DNA from: Pseudocercospora fijiensis CIRAD86
Taxonomy: Eukaryota; Ascomycota; Dothideomycetes; Mycosphaerellales; Mycosphaerellaceae
Length of the DNA stretch: 64,000 bases
NCBI RefSeq assembly: GCF_000340215.1
Contig: NW_006921532.1
Span: 10,121,894-10,185,893, forward strand
Reading direction: 5' to 3'
Below, one piece after another: positions 24,101 to 34,903 of the stretch (positions within the stretch are counted from its first letter, which is position 1; every line of letters begins with the position of its first letter). Under the pieces are notes generated by a model. That model worked only from the letters and a program-made list of their open reading frames with translations. It had not been told where the DNA came from and searched no databases. Both the position numbers and the translations under genes were made by a program.

Positions 24101-24778
24101 AGCCAGAAGGTCGCGCAGCTCTTCATTGTACAATTCGATGAAAGAACACTTTACACTATGCTCGCTCTTCTCGGCCTCGTCATCGTTGAGCTTCGCAAAA
24201 AGAGTATGCAGCACACGTGGAATGATGCCGGCCGCTTCTGGAATAGGAAGTGTGTCGCTGATGTCGCCGGACATGGTATACGTCTTGCCGGTTCCTGTTT
24301 GGCCATAGGCAAAAATGGTGCAATTGAAGCCATTCAAGACTTCGTCGAGGATGGGCGCGACTACCTCATCGAAGACCATGCCCTGGTCGGCAGCAGGTGA
24401 GAAGACCTTGTCGAATTGGTAGGTCTTGTTACTGAGCGCGCTGGGTCCCATGGACAGCTCAACCTTCTTGCCTTTGATGCCATCGGTGGACACCACGACT
24501 CCGCTGTTCTCCTTGACTTCCCTTTCGTTCCTGCCGCGACACCGCACCACCACGTTAATATTGGTCTCTTCGCCCGCATTCTCGTCGACGCTCGATACCG
24601 CTTTCCGCTTCGGAGTCCTATTCCTCGAGGACGCGACGCTGTCAGCTGGCGATGTTCGTCCTGTTAATGTCGGGGTGGCCGTTGCTGCTCTATTTGGGCC
24701 GGGTCGCCCGATGTTCGGTCGCATTGTGGGCACTTTTCGCGTCTGACTGGAGCCTCTCGAGGGCCCGGTTCCTGTCAT
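21149..24778 (-). CDS. bimC: Kinesin-5 (BimC/Eg5 family) mitotic motor
   Basis: A plus-end-directed tetrameric motor that crosslinks and slides antiparallel spindle microtubules. It is a single exon; from ATG 24778 the protein is 1209 aa (an upstream in-frame ATG at 24907 would add 43 residues of hydrophobic leader and is less likely). The N-terminal motor spans about 73-425: P-loop GQTGTGKT (159-166), switch I NDLSSRSH and switch II LVDLAGSE. A long coiled coil follows. The C-terminal BimC box TGETPARVQYSYPKMLPRT (from residue 1001, 21719-21778) holds the conserved CDK-type Thr-Pro. Behind it are repeated S/T-P-x-K sites (SPTK, SPGK, SPSK) and, near the end, a KEN motif (GGKENIN, residues about 1186-1188), a likely APC/C degron as reported for yeast kinesin-5 Cin8. 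Confidence 0.96.
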   Translation of the reverse strand: MTGTGPSRGSSQTRKVPTMRPNIGRPGPNRAATATPTLTGRTSPADSVASSRNRTPKRKAVSSVDENAGEETNINVVVRCRGRNEREVKENSGVVVSTDGIKGKKVELSMGPSALSNKTYQFDKVFSPAADQGMVFDEVVAPILDEVLNGFNCTIFAYGQTGTGKTYTMSGDISDTLPIPEAAGIIPRVLHTLFAKLNDDEAEKSEHSVKCSFIELYNEELRDLLAVDDSTKLKIFDDANKNGRTTTLVQGMEESHIKTANTGIQLLRNGSHKRQVAATKCNDLSSRSHTVFTITVYQKRTTDTGEDYVSSGKLNLVDLAGSENIQRSGAENKRATEAGLINKSLLTLGRVINALVDRGSHIPYRESKLTRLLQDSLGGRTKTCIIATLSPAKSNLEETISTLDYAFRAKNIRNKPQINQMVSKKTLLREFTAEIEKLKSELIATRQRNGVYLTAEAYEEITTESESRRILSNEQRDKIETMETNLRNKVQELFVLTSNFQSLKKDNETTRVILESTKNVLEKTELVLEHTKTTLAEETALRKAHEDTEEKLAEVGGDLLGTLEITTSHVDKLHSKLRRRSDLQHVNRMRWTDSQAHVADATASIEGKVESLRQQQEGLIASLSDRMQSFVADELRELKTSQDFLKQRAGAFETSQSEVNAQNKKANDDMNDVLQEIGTLREDVKQKVGAGLSDLSTAAQRISAGIASELDAFHGQLQGSFVSLGREFRTLFEDLIRRMNEQQAEAQRLRQEIIEANSLFVEATQSTHDHLKEAVEKEREIASSERVALMAQITNLINNSAAAQETRMSGYLETANKRVKTSADTYRISQQTYGDGMDSWSTNGQALIDSSVKAREAIKSKLKADWNSANDQTIKITETTKAVHGETVRIVGGQMAQMDNQLVALDEIVSRVRTQNQEHHDAHTNSLAQLVSNVQDSYRNIGDHFETSYSRTQALDIDMQDRASTLTQTLLALSEDGEVRGALRSLRDDTGASQMVEYAITGETPARVQYSYPKMLPRTENHEKFLNRMRGIPESPGKSGPRSPSKSSPTKSPGKRSPTKTRSSPVKASSSPTKTNVFADTPPALVFTAAAANSAPVSRPQTASSQNSSLRELDVNVGAASGLHSNLAAGDESSEAGCKVPIPPLLRQKTNPLPQSQVESKLPTKRSTRMTVAGNLAAAERDSGGKENINLSASVGHGIGRRLRSRGSD

Positions 24779-25316
24779 TGCGCCGGCAGAGAGGTGTGTC
24801 GGGGCAGACGAGGCACAAATAGCAATAGCAGTGGCAGTGGCAACAGCGACAGGGAAGCGTCGCTGGGCGCTGAGCGCGAAGTGCGGCAAGTGTAAACAAA
24901 TCAACAAAACGCCTGCGCCGCGCTGCAGTCCAAGCTCCTGCCTGCCCTGGCCTGTCCTGCAAGTTGGAAGAAGGAACCTTGGAGACGCTGCGTCACACCT
25001 GCTCCAACTCTACACAGTCTCTGGTCTGGGCATGCCGTACCTTAGGTGATATCTGCAAGCGAGGATCCCATAGTGGCAGTTTATGCCTGGCGTGGAAGTC
25101 GCTTTCTGCTTCCAACACCACACAAAGACAAACTCCTTCCGCGGCAGATCCGTCATGGCTTCAACCACATGACCCCAGCGCGAGCTCAGGCATAGGCATA
25201 CGGCATGCGCGCCAGCAGAAACAGGCTGAGTCTCATGCGCTCAAAGTAGTTGTCGTTCTCACATTCCACACATCCCTCACTGCCCATCTCCTCCTCCTTC
25301 TCTGCGCCGATGCACA
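24779..25316. promoter_or_regulatory. Divergent promoter region, kinesin-5 / PHAF1-like
   Basis: About 540 bp between two divergently transcribed genes, with GCCTG/CCTGTCC-rich stretches and a TC-rich segment before ATG 25317. No motif that I can name with confidence. Confidence 0.45.
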
Positions 25317-26829
25317 ATGCCAGCAGAGCCCATTTCCGTAGTGCCCGGCCACTCCGTAGGCTCCATGAGTAGGACTCCCAACCACCCGCCCGCACACGCG
25401 ACAAATAGCACGAGGCAGCTGACTCCATATAGGCCTCGGAGCATCTCTGCATAGCATTCTCACCGCTGTCAAAGAAGACAAGACGCGCTACCCGAAGATC
25501 GACCTTTCCATCTCACAATCGAGCCCGCTCAAGACGCCCATCGTGCTGAGCTTACCGGAGAATGGTCTGCGCTTGCGCTTTGATGGAAGTGATCAGCGAC
25601 TGCGCTTGATCGAGGTCTTGGACTTTCAAAGAGCTGGCCTAGTGTATAAGGGTAGTGACTTGACTAAAGATGGCTTGGCCACCTTCAAACGCATCTATCA
25701 GCTGTTTGGCGCATCATATCCCGGCGAGTACATGCCGCCGAGCACTGGCAAGGCGGGAATATATACTCTCTCCTGGCCGGGCATAGCTTTCAATTTTCCT
25801 CTGCAGCACTCTGCGTATGCGCCGGAAAAAGACCATGTGTCGCTGCTCGGCTCTCACGCTGCATCGCCCGCGACCAACATGGCCTTGTTTGAGGGCAACA
25901 CCTGGCCGGACGCACGCCTGACACTTTTCACCAAAGCGCCTACTGCTTTTCGAACATCGGCAATCACCTCGCAGCCGCGTGACAACCTACCGCCCGAGAT
26001 AGACCATGTGAGCATACATGATGCTGGAAAAGTTCTTCTCGTGCGCACGCCTCCAGCGCCGCCCGTGCATATCGTCCTTGGGCAGACCACTCCACAAGAC
26101 CTCCTCACGGAGCTAGGTCCACCAGATACAACTCACAAGCGGGAAATTCAGAATGCCATGGACCAGCCTACGCATCCACGACCGAGAAGTACTTCAAGGT
26201 CAATATCGAACGGAAGACATCACCCAACACCGCCGTCTAGTTACTCATCAACAGGCACAGATACCTTTGACACAGATTTCGATTCTGGAGACGCCGAAGA
26301 TGATGCTGCTGAGCGAATGAGTCGAGAAGTATTCTGGTGCTATTTCACTCACGGCATGGACATTCTCTTGGGCCCACAAAGCGAGCCCACCTCCTTTGCG
26401 AAGGAGAGTCTACCCGTCACTCCGCTATCTGGCAGTCAACACTTGGTCGTTCTGAAGGTCATAATTCATGGCAATGTCCCTGGGAGCTACGCATTCAATC
26501 GGCATCGCCGCTTACGCTGGCAGCTCCATCTCAGCAACACCACCGCCAGCCCCAGCTCCGAGCACAATTTTGATGAAATCAAGCCTGACCTCATACAAGC
26601 TTTCCAAGTTATTTGGCCTGGATCAGAAATGGGGCGTGGTAAAGTCATCAACCGTACCTGGGGCGCCAATCCCAGTGACAGTAGCTTCTTTTTACCGGAT
26701 GCGGAGCAGGACCTCGTGGAAGGAGGCGGTAGTGAGCAATGGCTTGGTAATACCAAGCTTTATCAGTTTCCGGGACTCACTTTTGAGGTTTTGGGTAACG
26801 GTGCTATAAGTGCCCTCACAGTGTCGTGA
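25317..26829 (+). CDS. PHAF1 / UPF0183 family protein
   Basis: Animal members (PHAF1/C16orf70) are described as phagophore-associated regulators of autophagy; the fungal role is inferred. Exons are 25317-25368 and 25433-26829; the 64-bp intron (GTAGGA...CTGAC...ATATAG) gives 482 aa. The splice joins VVPGHSVGSMS to LGASLHSILTAVKED, matching the family N-terminus (V-V-P-x-x-S-L-G...L-G-x-x-L). Further family features are SSPLKTPIVLSLPENGLRLRFD, FGASYPGEY (residues about 120-128) and the later WCYFTHGMDILL and VLKVIIHGNVPGSYAFNRHRR segments. A disordered Ser/Pro/Arg insert (about residues 258-300) separates the halves. Without the first exon the open frame would begin at a non-conserved internal Met. 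Confidence 0.85.
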
Positions 26830-27149
26830 CTGGATACAGCCGAATCAAGACTGAGGTAGAAGACTAGACCCGTCGTTGTGGAAACACGTCAGTCACCAGA
26901 ACATGATCGCGTCGCTCTGATATATGAAAGTGCCACTCTCATGAGCGTGCTTGCAATGTCAAATCAACCCAGTGTATGAAGATGACACAGGTTCTTAGCG
27001 GCTGAACCCGAGCTGATATATCATACCTTACGCCCAACTGAATTGTCTAATTCGCAGCCTCGTCGCGTGGACTGTGTGCACACAGTGACATTGGAATTGT
27101 GGAATGGGTGATTTTGCTCCGCAGTGCCGTCGCTTGGACCAGCGTCCGA
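26830..27149. other. Intergenic, between convergent 3' ends
   Basis: Normal-composition sequence between two convergent stop codons. I see no gene or repeat in it. Confidence 0.5.
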
Positions 27150-28411
27150 CTACTCTTTCGCCAACGGAATACCGTCAAACTCCTTCCTCATATACTTCCT
27201 CAACTCCTCCAGCCCTTCTTTGAGCACCTCCGTGCCACCAGCAAAGCCGAACCTCACATATCCCTCGAATTCATCTTGTCCGAAACACGTGCCAGGCAAA
27301 ACCATCACTCCAGTCTTGACTTGCACGTCTTTACAAAACGCCTCCGCATCAATCTTCTTGCCGTCCCGTTCAAATTTGATAAAAGCCGTCGTGCCCGCGA
27401 CAGGTTTCGTCCAAGAACAGAAGTCATCGTGCTTGATTACCCAGCGTTCCAAAATCTCAATGTTCGTCCTCGCGAGCGCGATATTCCTCCCCAAAAGAGC
27501 ATGAATGGTATCCGGTCCTAATGCAAAGTTCGCTACACTCTGATCCATCTTCGATACGGAGATGGTGGTGTAGTCCCTCGTCTTGGCCATTTCACTTACT
27601 AAATTTGGGTTTCTTGATGCGACCCATCCGGTTCGGATGCCGGCTAGAGAGTAGGCTTTTGACAGTGAGCCTGTAACGATCGTGTTGCGGTAGCCCATTG
27701 AAAGGATTGAGGGAGGAAACTCCAGGTCCATCGGACCGATGCCATGGAATAAAGGGCGGTAGACTTCGTCGGACATGACGGCTATGTTTTTGGACTCAGC
27801 AAAGTCGATGAGGTTTTGAAGGAGGGATTTGGGTAGGATTTGGCCAGTGGGATTCTGTGGATTGTTGATGATGATCAGTTTTGTGTTGTCTTTGACAAGG
27901 GTTCTGAGGTTTTCGAAGTCGGGCAGCCATTTGTTCGAAGGGTCTGATTTCCACAAGGAAACAGATGCGCCCAGGGTTTCAGGGATGGTGTAGAGCTGCT
28001 GGTATGTTGGGTAGTGGCAGATGACATGGTCACCAGCTGCGACCAGAGAGTACAGTGCGAGATGATTTGCGGAGATAGCTCCAGGAGTTATGAGGACATT
28101 GTCGGCTGGCAGAGGTGTGCCGGTTTTGGTTGAGTAGAGACGACTTAAATTGGAGCGAAGTTCTGTGGTGCCGCGGATTTCACCATAAGTCTGCGGCGCT
28201 TCAAGGTCGATGAGGTCTTCTGCTTTGGTGCGCTTGTCTTCGCACAGGTCGACAAGATGTTTGATTGAGATACTGGCACAGCAGGTTTCGGCGATGTTGT
28301 ACTTGCATGTTGTTTCGTACTCGTCCATCCACTGCAGAAACATTAGATAGGCATTGCAGGAGACTGTGGCTCACTCGCCTGCTCTACAGCAAAGGGAGGT
28401 ATGGGGGCCAT
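27150..28411 (-). CDS. PLP-dependent class I/II aminotransferase
   Basis: A fold-type I pyridoxal-phosphate enzyme; the substrate cannot be told from sequence. Exon 1 is 28411-28379 (MAPIPPFAVEQ) and exon 2 is 28331-27150, giving 404 aa. The 47-bp intron begins GCGAGT, a GC-AG intron, with branch CTAAT and acceptor TGCAG; it restores AVEQ|WMDEYETTCKYNIAETC, which reads as a continuous family N-terminus. PLP-site motifs are present: NPQNPTG (168-174), SDEVYR (198-203), and SLSKAYSLAGIRTGW with the Schiff-base Lys at about 236. The C-terminal domain ends YVRFGFAGG. It lies divergent to the gene at 28815 and convergent with the PHAF1-like gene. Full length for the family. Confidence 0.9.
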
Positions 28412-28814
28412 GCTGCCGTCTGTTATATTTGATTTATTATGTAGAGAGTGTGCAGTCTGGGCCGGATATACTTCTTCCTCCACATCTCCGCATCTCCGCA
28501 TCTCCCATTGGGAATCTGGGATGGGATGTAGGCGACAGGGATCAGGCGAGTGACGGCAGGGCAGCATTGATGTCGCGCTCTCTGCCCGCTTCTTCAAGCC
28601 ACACTCAAGTCTATCAAGTCTAACTTATCATCCGCGTGTACGTGCTCCTGTGCAGAATCACATGTCCAGTCTTATTGTTAGACGTCAGCCGACCTTCCAG
28701 CGTCAGTGTCAGGAGACTCGTGGCGGATGTTCGAGTCGTGAATCGCGAACCGAAGTCCGGGCTGTATGGGACGCCAACGCCAACGCCAACGCCAGTACCG
28801 CTGTACCTTGAACG
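28412..28814. promoter_or_regulatory. Divergent promoter region, aminotransferase / 28815 gene
   Basis: About 400 bp. It holds a CCAACG hexanucleotide tandem repeat at 28772-28794 just upstream of ATG 28815 and a CATCTCCG doublet near 28485. No named motif. Confidence 0.45.
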
Positions 28815-30848
28815 ATGGAGAGCATGGAGGATTTGGAGGACGATGCGGCTGTCACGCGTGCACCAGAACAGACACCCGTCTCAGCAGTCTCGACGAGCAA
28901 ATCTCGATCCTTCTCAGATCCGCCTCTGAATAGCAGCGGCAGCAACGTCGCCCACGCTCTGGCGCCTTCTCCAGAGTTCAAAGAACGCAGTCGAGGAAGT
29001 CGGGACGACCATGCCATACCCACTACGCCGACGGCGAGACGACCGGACATTCTCTCGAGAGGCCTGACACTGCAGCTCCCACCGCCCCGAGTTCAAACGA
29101 CAGAAGCACCAGCCTTTGTGACACCGCTATCGCTATCGCCCAAGCTCGATGCCCACAACATCTACATGCAACCCTCTGGTCCCAATCACTCGCCTGCGAC
29201 CAGTCTGCCGCGACATTCACGGGGTCTCGACTTCTCACGTGCTTGCACCACTCTTCATCACTCCACTCTCGCCGACCAGAGCAGCCCGGACTCATCGCCC
29301 GTCATAGCTCAGAAGCCAATGGCCATTCCAGGTCGGAGGCTCTCCGTAAGTAGCATGGTCTTGGATTCGCCGAACTTGATGGGGCCGAGTAGCGTTCCAT
29401 GGAACACGCTGGGGCAGGAGAAGAGCACCGTGAGCAGTTCGGTGGGCAGCGCCAACATGATACTGTCGGAAAGTGAAAGCACGGACAGCGACGATGATGC
29501 CAGCATGGGAGGCGAAGACGATGTCATGTTCACCACACCACACGTCAGAAAGCTCCATAATCCCGCTGCACCGACCCCCTTCACTGGTCCTGCCACTCCC
29601 GGTCAGCAGACTTGGGGCAGTGGTGCTCACTTCTCGCCTGCGCAAGCATCTTTGATGAAAACGATCAGACGGACCCGCCTGCACAAGAACGGCAAGAGAA
29701 GTCGTAAGAGCTCCAGTAGTGCAAGTGGTAGCGGCTATAGCTCAGTGGCTTCCCCTCGCGCGACATCACCGCCCCCGTTGCGAAGCATCGAGACTGCTGC
29801 TGGAAATGGTGGATATTTTGCTTCTGTACACGCCGCACGCAGCAGGCGAGAGAGTTTGGCAATGGGCACTGATGGACTTCACCTGTCGAGCGGGAACGAT
29901 AGTGGCGATGAAGCACAACTGACAGCGCCCTCCACGCCTGGTGTCGTGCGAAGAGCTGTCACGCGTCGCGGCAATCTTTTGCCAAAGACAAAAGGCTTCG
30001 CACGTATCAGAGCAGCACTGGCGGAAGAAGGCGCACCCGTCGACAGCGAGACACGTAGAGAGGCTGAGACCATGCGACAGGTCCGAGAGCGAGATAACAG
30101 TGTCGGAGATCTGGATCTGTCTAATGATCGTCCATCAACTTCGACGGCAGCCTCGTCACCAAATCTGTTGCCAGCAGTGCCGGAGTCGGCACAAGAAGAT
30201 TTTGGTCGTGATCTCGACGCTGATCGTGGCTTTAGTCTGGGGACCAACTTTGCACAACACGCAAGTCGTAACAGCGGCGGTCTCGACTACTGGAACCAAT
30301 TCGACACCTCAATGCGCACTCCTCCGCCGCCTGCCTTCGCCCGTCAGGGTAGTAGTGCAATGTCAGATGTCAACATGGACTCGCCTATGGGTGACTTCAG
30401 CATATGGAGAAGACCTCGAGCACGGTCGTCAGCGTCCGATGCCTCTGAAGCCTTCCAACCAAACAGCAGCAGTGGTGCAATGGCGGCGGGCGTGAACGAT
30501 GATATGCATCTGAAAAAGTTCAAACGACGACGTGAGGACGACTTCGATATTGCGACGATCAAAAGGCGAGCGGTATCACCAGGTATGAGTGCTCAGAACA
30601 GTCCAGTACTGACGCAATCACCCTCTGCTCGGGACAGCAATGGCGGGTGGGGACAACCTCCAGAGCGCAAGGAAGGCAGAGATACACCATCCACAAGTGG
30701 CGAGACTGGTGGTCAAAGCCATCGCTCTGGAAGCAATGGCAGTACTGCGGGCACCATTGGAACAGGACATCTAGTGAATCACGGAAAGAAGCTGGGATTG
30801 CAGCCAATGGCCGATACCAATGACGGCTTGATGAAGATGCATCTATGA
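28815..30848 (+). CDS. Large disordered fungal protein, probably nuclear
   Basis: One exon, 677 aa, no domain that I recognise. Ser/Pro/Thr-rich throughout, with many S/T-P sites (SPDSSP, TPFTGPATPG, SPRATSP). Segments that look more conserved are RGLDFSRACTTLHHSTLADQ (about 136-155), an acidic run SESESTDSDDDASMGGEDD, SPAQASLMKTIRRTRLHKNG with the basic run KRSRKSSSSASGS, and NLLPKTKGFARIRAALAEE followed by an Arg/Glu helix. A KKFKRRREDD stretch near residue 570 resembles a nuclear localisation signal. These suggest a phosphorylated nuclear regulator, but that is inference. Confidence 0.75.
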   Translation: MESMEDLEDDAAVTRAPEQTPVSAVSTSKSRSFSDPPLNSSGSNVAHALAPSPEFKERSRGSRDDHAIPTTPTARRPDILSRGLTLQLPPPRVQTTEAPAFVTPLSLSPKLDAHNIYMQPSGPNHSPATSLPRHSRGLDFSRACTTLHHSTLADQSSPDSSPVIAQKPMAIPGRRLSVSSMVLDSPNLMGPSSVPWNTLGQEKSTVSSSVGSANMILSESESTDSDDDASMGGEDDVMFTTPHVRKLHNPAAPTPFTGPATPGQQTWGSGAHFSPAQASLMKTIRRTRLHKNGKRSRKSSSSASGSGYSSVASPRATSPPPLRSIETAAGNGGYFASVHAARSRRESLAMGTDGLHLSSGNDSGDEAQLTAPSTPGVVRRAVTRRGNLLPKTKGFARIRAALAEEGAPVDSETRREAETMRQVRERDNSVGDLDLSNDRPSTSTAASSPNLLPAVPESAQEDFGRDLDADRGFSLGTNFAQHASRNSGGLDYWNQFDTSMRTPPPPAFARQGSSAMSDVNMDSPMGDFSIWRRPRARSSASDASEAFQPNSSSGAMAAGVNDDMHLKKFKRRREDDFDIATIKRRAVSPGMSAQNSPVLTQSPSARDSNGGWGQPPERKEGRDTPSTSGETGGQSHRSGSNGSTAGTIGTGHLVNHGKKLGLQPMADTNDGLMKMHL

Positions 30849-31150
30849 GATTTGTATGCGTAGTCTAGCGATGGCGTCTGGAGTGAATGGACACGCCTCG
30901 AAGCAGAGCGTGGTACTTTGAATGATCACACGACTGCATTACGAAGAGCTCCTGGCCTCCGTCGCCCACTTTCTCTCCCTCCCACACTTATATACAAACA
31001 CACACATATTCCCTTAATGCCCATCTGCGACAGTCTCAGCCTGACTTTCTGAAACGGCGGCTCGGCCCACCTGCCTTTAGGGAGGCCCATACATGCCAGA
31101 TTGTCAATGGAGGTTCTCACCGCCTCCTCTACTAGCCCACCTCTACGACC
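30849..31150. other. 3' flank before the third transposon block
   Basis: Normal-composition non-coding sequence to about 31150, where CA/TG content falls sharply and the RIP-mutated block begins. Confidence 0.5.
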
Positions 31151-31659
31151 AACTTTCTATGTTTGCCTTCGCACTATACTCGCTATTGACTCGTAAAATG
31201 CCTCTACGTATCGATCTCTCGCTATAGAGGGCTTAGATAACCTTACAAGTTAATAGCGGCACTATATAAGGCGAAATCCTATAGTACCTTATATAAGAGA
31301 CTAGTTACTAGATAGCTCTTTCTACGCTTTATCGGAGGCTTAAGGAATAGGGGGTTAATTATAGCTATTACGCTTACTATAACCGAGTTAATAATGTCGA
31401 GGCACTAAAGATCTAAGTCGTATATACCTTCTCCGCTTTACGCTTAACTAATAAAGAAGCGGTTAAAATACTAAAGATAGATAGATTTAATATTAGCTAG
31501 CGGAGATATTAACGGATACGTTAAGAGCTTAGATTAAAGAAGGCATTATCGCGAGATAGATAGATAGAAGCGGAAGAGGAGATAGTAGAGGTCTTATAGG
31601 AAGAGCTCGAGAAGTCTACGGTAGAGTCCTTCGGCCGATAGCACCTATATACCTATATT

Positions 31660-32530
31660 AGGTCTAAATACAATATTATTAGCAGAGATCGGCTATATCG
31701 TATAGCTTCCTTACTAAATCCTAAAGGGTTGCGAGTCCGCCGCGAGCGGGCGCGAGAGCACTATAGAGCGATTATTATACCCGGCCCTAGTTACGCAATA
31801 TTAATAGATGCTTACTATAAATTCGAGCATTAGGGGATATAGATCTACGTAGCGATTAATATTTACTCGCGTTATATTATCTAGATCTATATAGGCATTA
31901 CTAGCCGGACAGTTATATCTGTACTCGCTTAATATATTGCAACGATTAAGAATAGTAGTATAATGCTATAGATTATCCGATTAGACCGTAGGGCGGAAAC
32001 GATTCTAGCCGCGGACGCTTACTATACGACTCGCTTTGCGACTCGCCTTACGACTCGTAGTAACCCGGATCCGGAACTAGAACTAGAACTAGAACTAGAA
32101 CTACTAGCTTTCGAAGACTGCTTCAAATACGATACGAGTAAGATAAACTAGCGGATCGAGGCATAGTAGCGCTAGTAAGCACCTATATTAAATAGCTAGA
32201 GGGGCTATTTTTACGAGTTACTACGCGAGTTACTATACGATACTAAATTGCTAGCCGATCGGATTGCCTTCCTTATAGTCTATATACTAATTATACACTA
32301 TAAAGTCCTCGAATTTGTTTACCTCTAGAATAGCTATTAGATTAGGAAGCAGGCTAATCGACTATACGTCGTACTAGGTATTCCGTATATTCTATACTAT
32401 TATCTAGAGCTAAGCGGGCATTCTTATTAAGGTATTCCTATGCCTAACGGCGTACTTAATAATATAGAGGAAGACCTTTAAGGATTCGGTATATATTAGA
32501 TTCTATAGTACTCGCTATAGACTCGCTATA
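31660..32530 (+). pseudogene. Integrase-core (DDE) transposase-like pseudogene
   Basis: Homology is recognisable through LIDAYYKFEH*GI*IYVAINIYSRYII*IYIGITSRTVISVLAQYI, then an altered D-R-G segment and FEDCFKYDTS...NQRIEA. TAG replaces Trp at several sites. The central (GAACTA)5 tract at 32074-32103 lies between the second Asp region and the Glu region, and probably reflects later slippage. Confidence 0.6.
32074..32103. repeat. (GAACTA)5 hexanucleotide repeat
   Basis: Five tandem copies within the integrase-core pseudogene. Confidence 0.9.
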
Positions 32531-33962
32531 GACTCGCTAATAGACTCGCTACTTCCTAGATCTTAAAGCCTACCTGCCCGAGGCTACGCTTTCTTAGTAT
32601 TAGATAGCATTGTAGATTTATAGCTTCTCGTATCTAGTAAGTAGTAGCGAGAATAGCGATAATATAGAGCGCCTTTACCGCTCTACCTACTTACTTCTTC
32701 GACGGCTAGCTAGGGAGTATATAGCTATAGGGTTAGAGCCGGAACTAATAGAGTTGGATAAGCTATTAGTAGCACGTAGTTAGTTAGCGGCGGCGCGGAA
32801 TTAGGAAGCTAGGATAATTGAGTTTACAAATGATTTATACTAATCGGCGATCTACGAGCCGGCCGCGAGTATATAGCGAGTCGCTTTTTCTAGTTCGATT
32901 TTATCTATAACCTTCTTAAACCTCTACTATTTCTACCTCTATTTATCTAACAATACCTACTAATCTAATAATAGCTACTAATTGGGGCACCTATTGCACT
33001 AAATCAGGCGTCGACTATACAAAGATATATAGTAAATACCGATTCTGTTTATAATACGGCCTTCTTAATCCCGATCTACTAAGCGAGCAATTTATTCGCG
33101 AGCAATTAGTAGCCGCCGCTGCTACGAGTAGCTCCGCGAGTATAGTACGAGGCTTTAATGCGTTCCCTTCTATACCTAAGGCGGCTAATGCTATACGTAA
33201 TACTGCTAGTTAGTATAAGCTAGCAACTCGAATACTAAATGCTAGATCTCGGAGCCTCTCGCAACGTCTACTAATACCTGCTTTAGCTTTAGCTTTAGCT
33301 TTATTAGACCTAAAAGCATAGGGATACTATTGCCGCTATTTAATCTATACTTAGTATATAGAAGTTAAGCTTACGAGTACAACTAAGATATAGTTCTATA
33401 GTAAACCTACCCTATATACTACTATTACGGATGCCTAGACTAACTAAGAATTCCTCGAAGCCGAGATAACATTTATAGACTAGATTGTCGACCGGATTAA
33501 CGCCTACGAGCTACTAGATAGTAGTATCGATCGGACCTAGGACTATTTTAACTACTTCCTCTATATAGACTTTAGTAAAACAACTAATTAACTAGAGAAG
33601 CTAGCAAGTAAGGCGCTTCGATTACTTAGATAGGCTTTAACGGTCTATAAACTAGCAACAAAGTTATTATTAGTCTACGAGATTAAGCTCTATATCTAGA
33701 CTAAGTAGGAGAAGCAGCAACAATAAAAGCGGAAACATCGGTTAAGTACTATTACTACGAGTACTAGTACGAGTAATATAGCGAGTTAGCAAAAGGTAGT
33801 TAATAGCATTAAGATTAAGAAAGAAAAGCTATAGACTAAGAAGGTTATCGATACGAATTAGCCGCCCGAGATAATTAACTTAAGCGGCGATACTACCGCG
33901 AGTATACCGCGAGGTACGCCTACTCCGAAAGGGTCGAGCGATTAGTAACCTACTAATAGATA

Positions 33963-34052
33963 GGCTAATAGCGGTAGATAGGCTAATAGCGGTAGATAGG
34001 CTAATAGCGGCGGAGAGGCTAATAGCGGCGGAGAGGCTAATAGCGGCGGAGA
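33963..34052. repeat. 18-bp tandem repeat, five copies
   Basis: GGCTAATAGCGGTAGATA twice, then GGCTAATAGCGGCGGAGA three times, in the mutated block. The period is a multiple of three, so it could have been a coding repeat (GlyGlu- or Ala-rich) before decay. Confidence 0.9.
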
Positions 34053-34854
34053 GGCTAAGAAGACAAAGCGTAGTTAACGACTAAAGAAGAAGAGATAGAA
34101 TAGTAGACTCGTAGTAGACTCGCTATAGACTCGCTCCTTAAACATTATCTACTAGTAGCTCGCGATCGCTATTTAGCTATAGCTCCTTCTATATCGTATA
34201 TATATCCTTAGACTTAATAATAGCCTTATTCTTAAGCTATTTAAACTACGAGAGGCAATATCCTTCTAACTTATCGAACCTAGCTTCTAATGCCTTAATC
34301 TTTACCTCTAGTTTAGTATTCTTTACCTCTACGGCCTCGACTCGCGCCTATATCGCGGCTAGCTCGCTGTTTCTATCGTCTTCTTTAACCTCTTCTATAC
34401 TAGCCGTATAGCTAGACTTACCCTTATACTTGTAATAAGCGTAGATACGCTCGCCCTTAGTATTAAGTATACGATACTTAAAGTTATTAGAGCGTATATA
34501 GTAGTAGCATAGCGCTAGTACAAGCTTACTAGAGTCCGTTTCTATAATAAGTCTAGTAGCCTTATATTTCCGTAGTCTGTTTAATACCGCCTTCTTCTTA
34601 TCCGGTATCGCTATTTAATCGAGTAGCTCTTACTATATCTACGCGCTACAATACTAGAAATCGTAGGTATTTATAGTCGTAGGGCGTCGAAGTCTAGAGC
34701 GAGTTAGTAGCGAGTCTATAGCGATACGCCTTACGACTTATAATAAATATTCTCCTCCTCCTACTAGTAAGTACGCTACTAGTAAAGAAGCTAAAGCTAC
34801 TAAAGCTACGCTAAGAATAAGGTCTCGCGGAATACTAGTTATAGCGGCTACTAC

Positions 34855-34903
34855 TATCGGTATCGGTATCGGTATCGCTATCGCTATCGCTATCGGTATC
34901 GAT
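34855..34903. repeat. (TATCGG/TATCGC)n hexanucleotide repeat
   Basis: About eight tandem hexamers, TATCGG with a central run of TATCGC, near the right edge of the mutated block. Confidence 0.9.

Noticed and set aside
33963..34052. Regular repeat array considered as CRISPR
   Set aside because: The 18-bp units are directly adjacent with no spacers, in a eukaryotic transposon.
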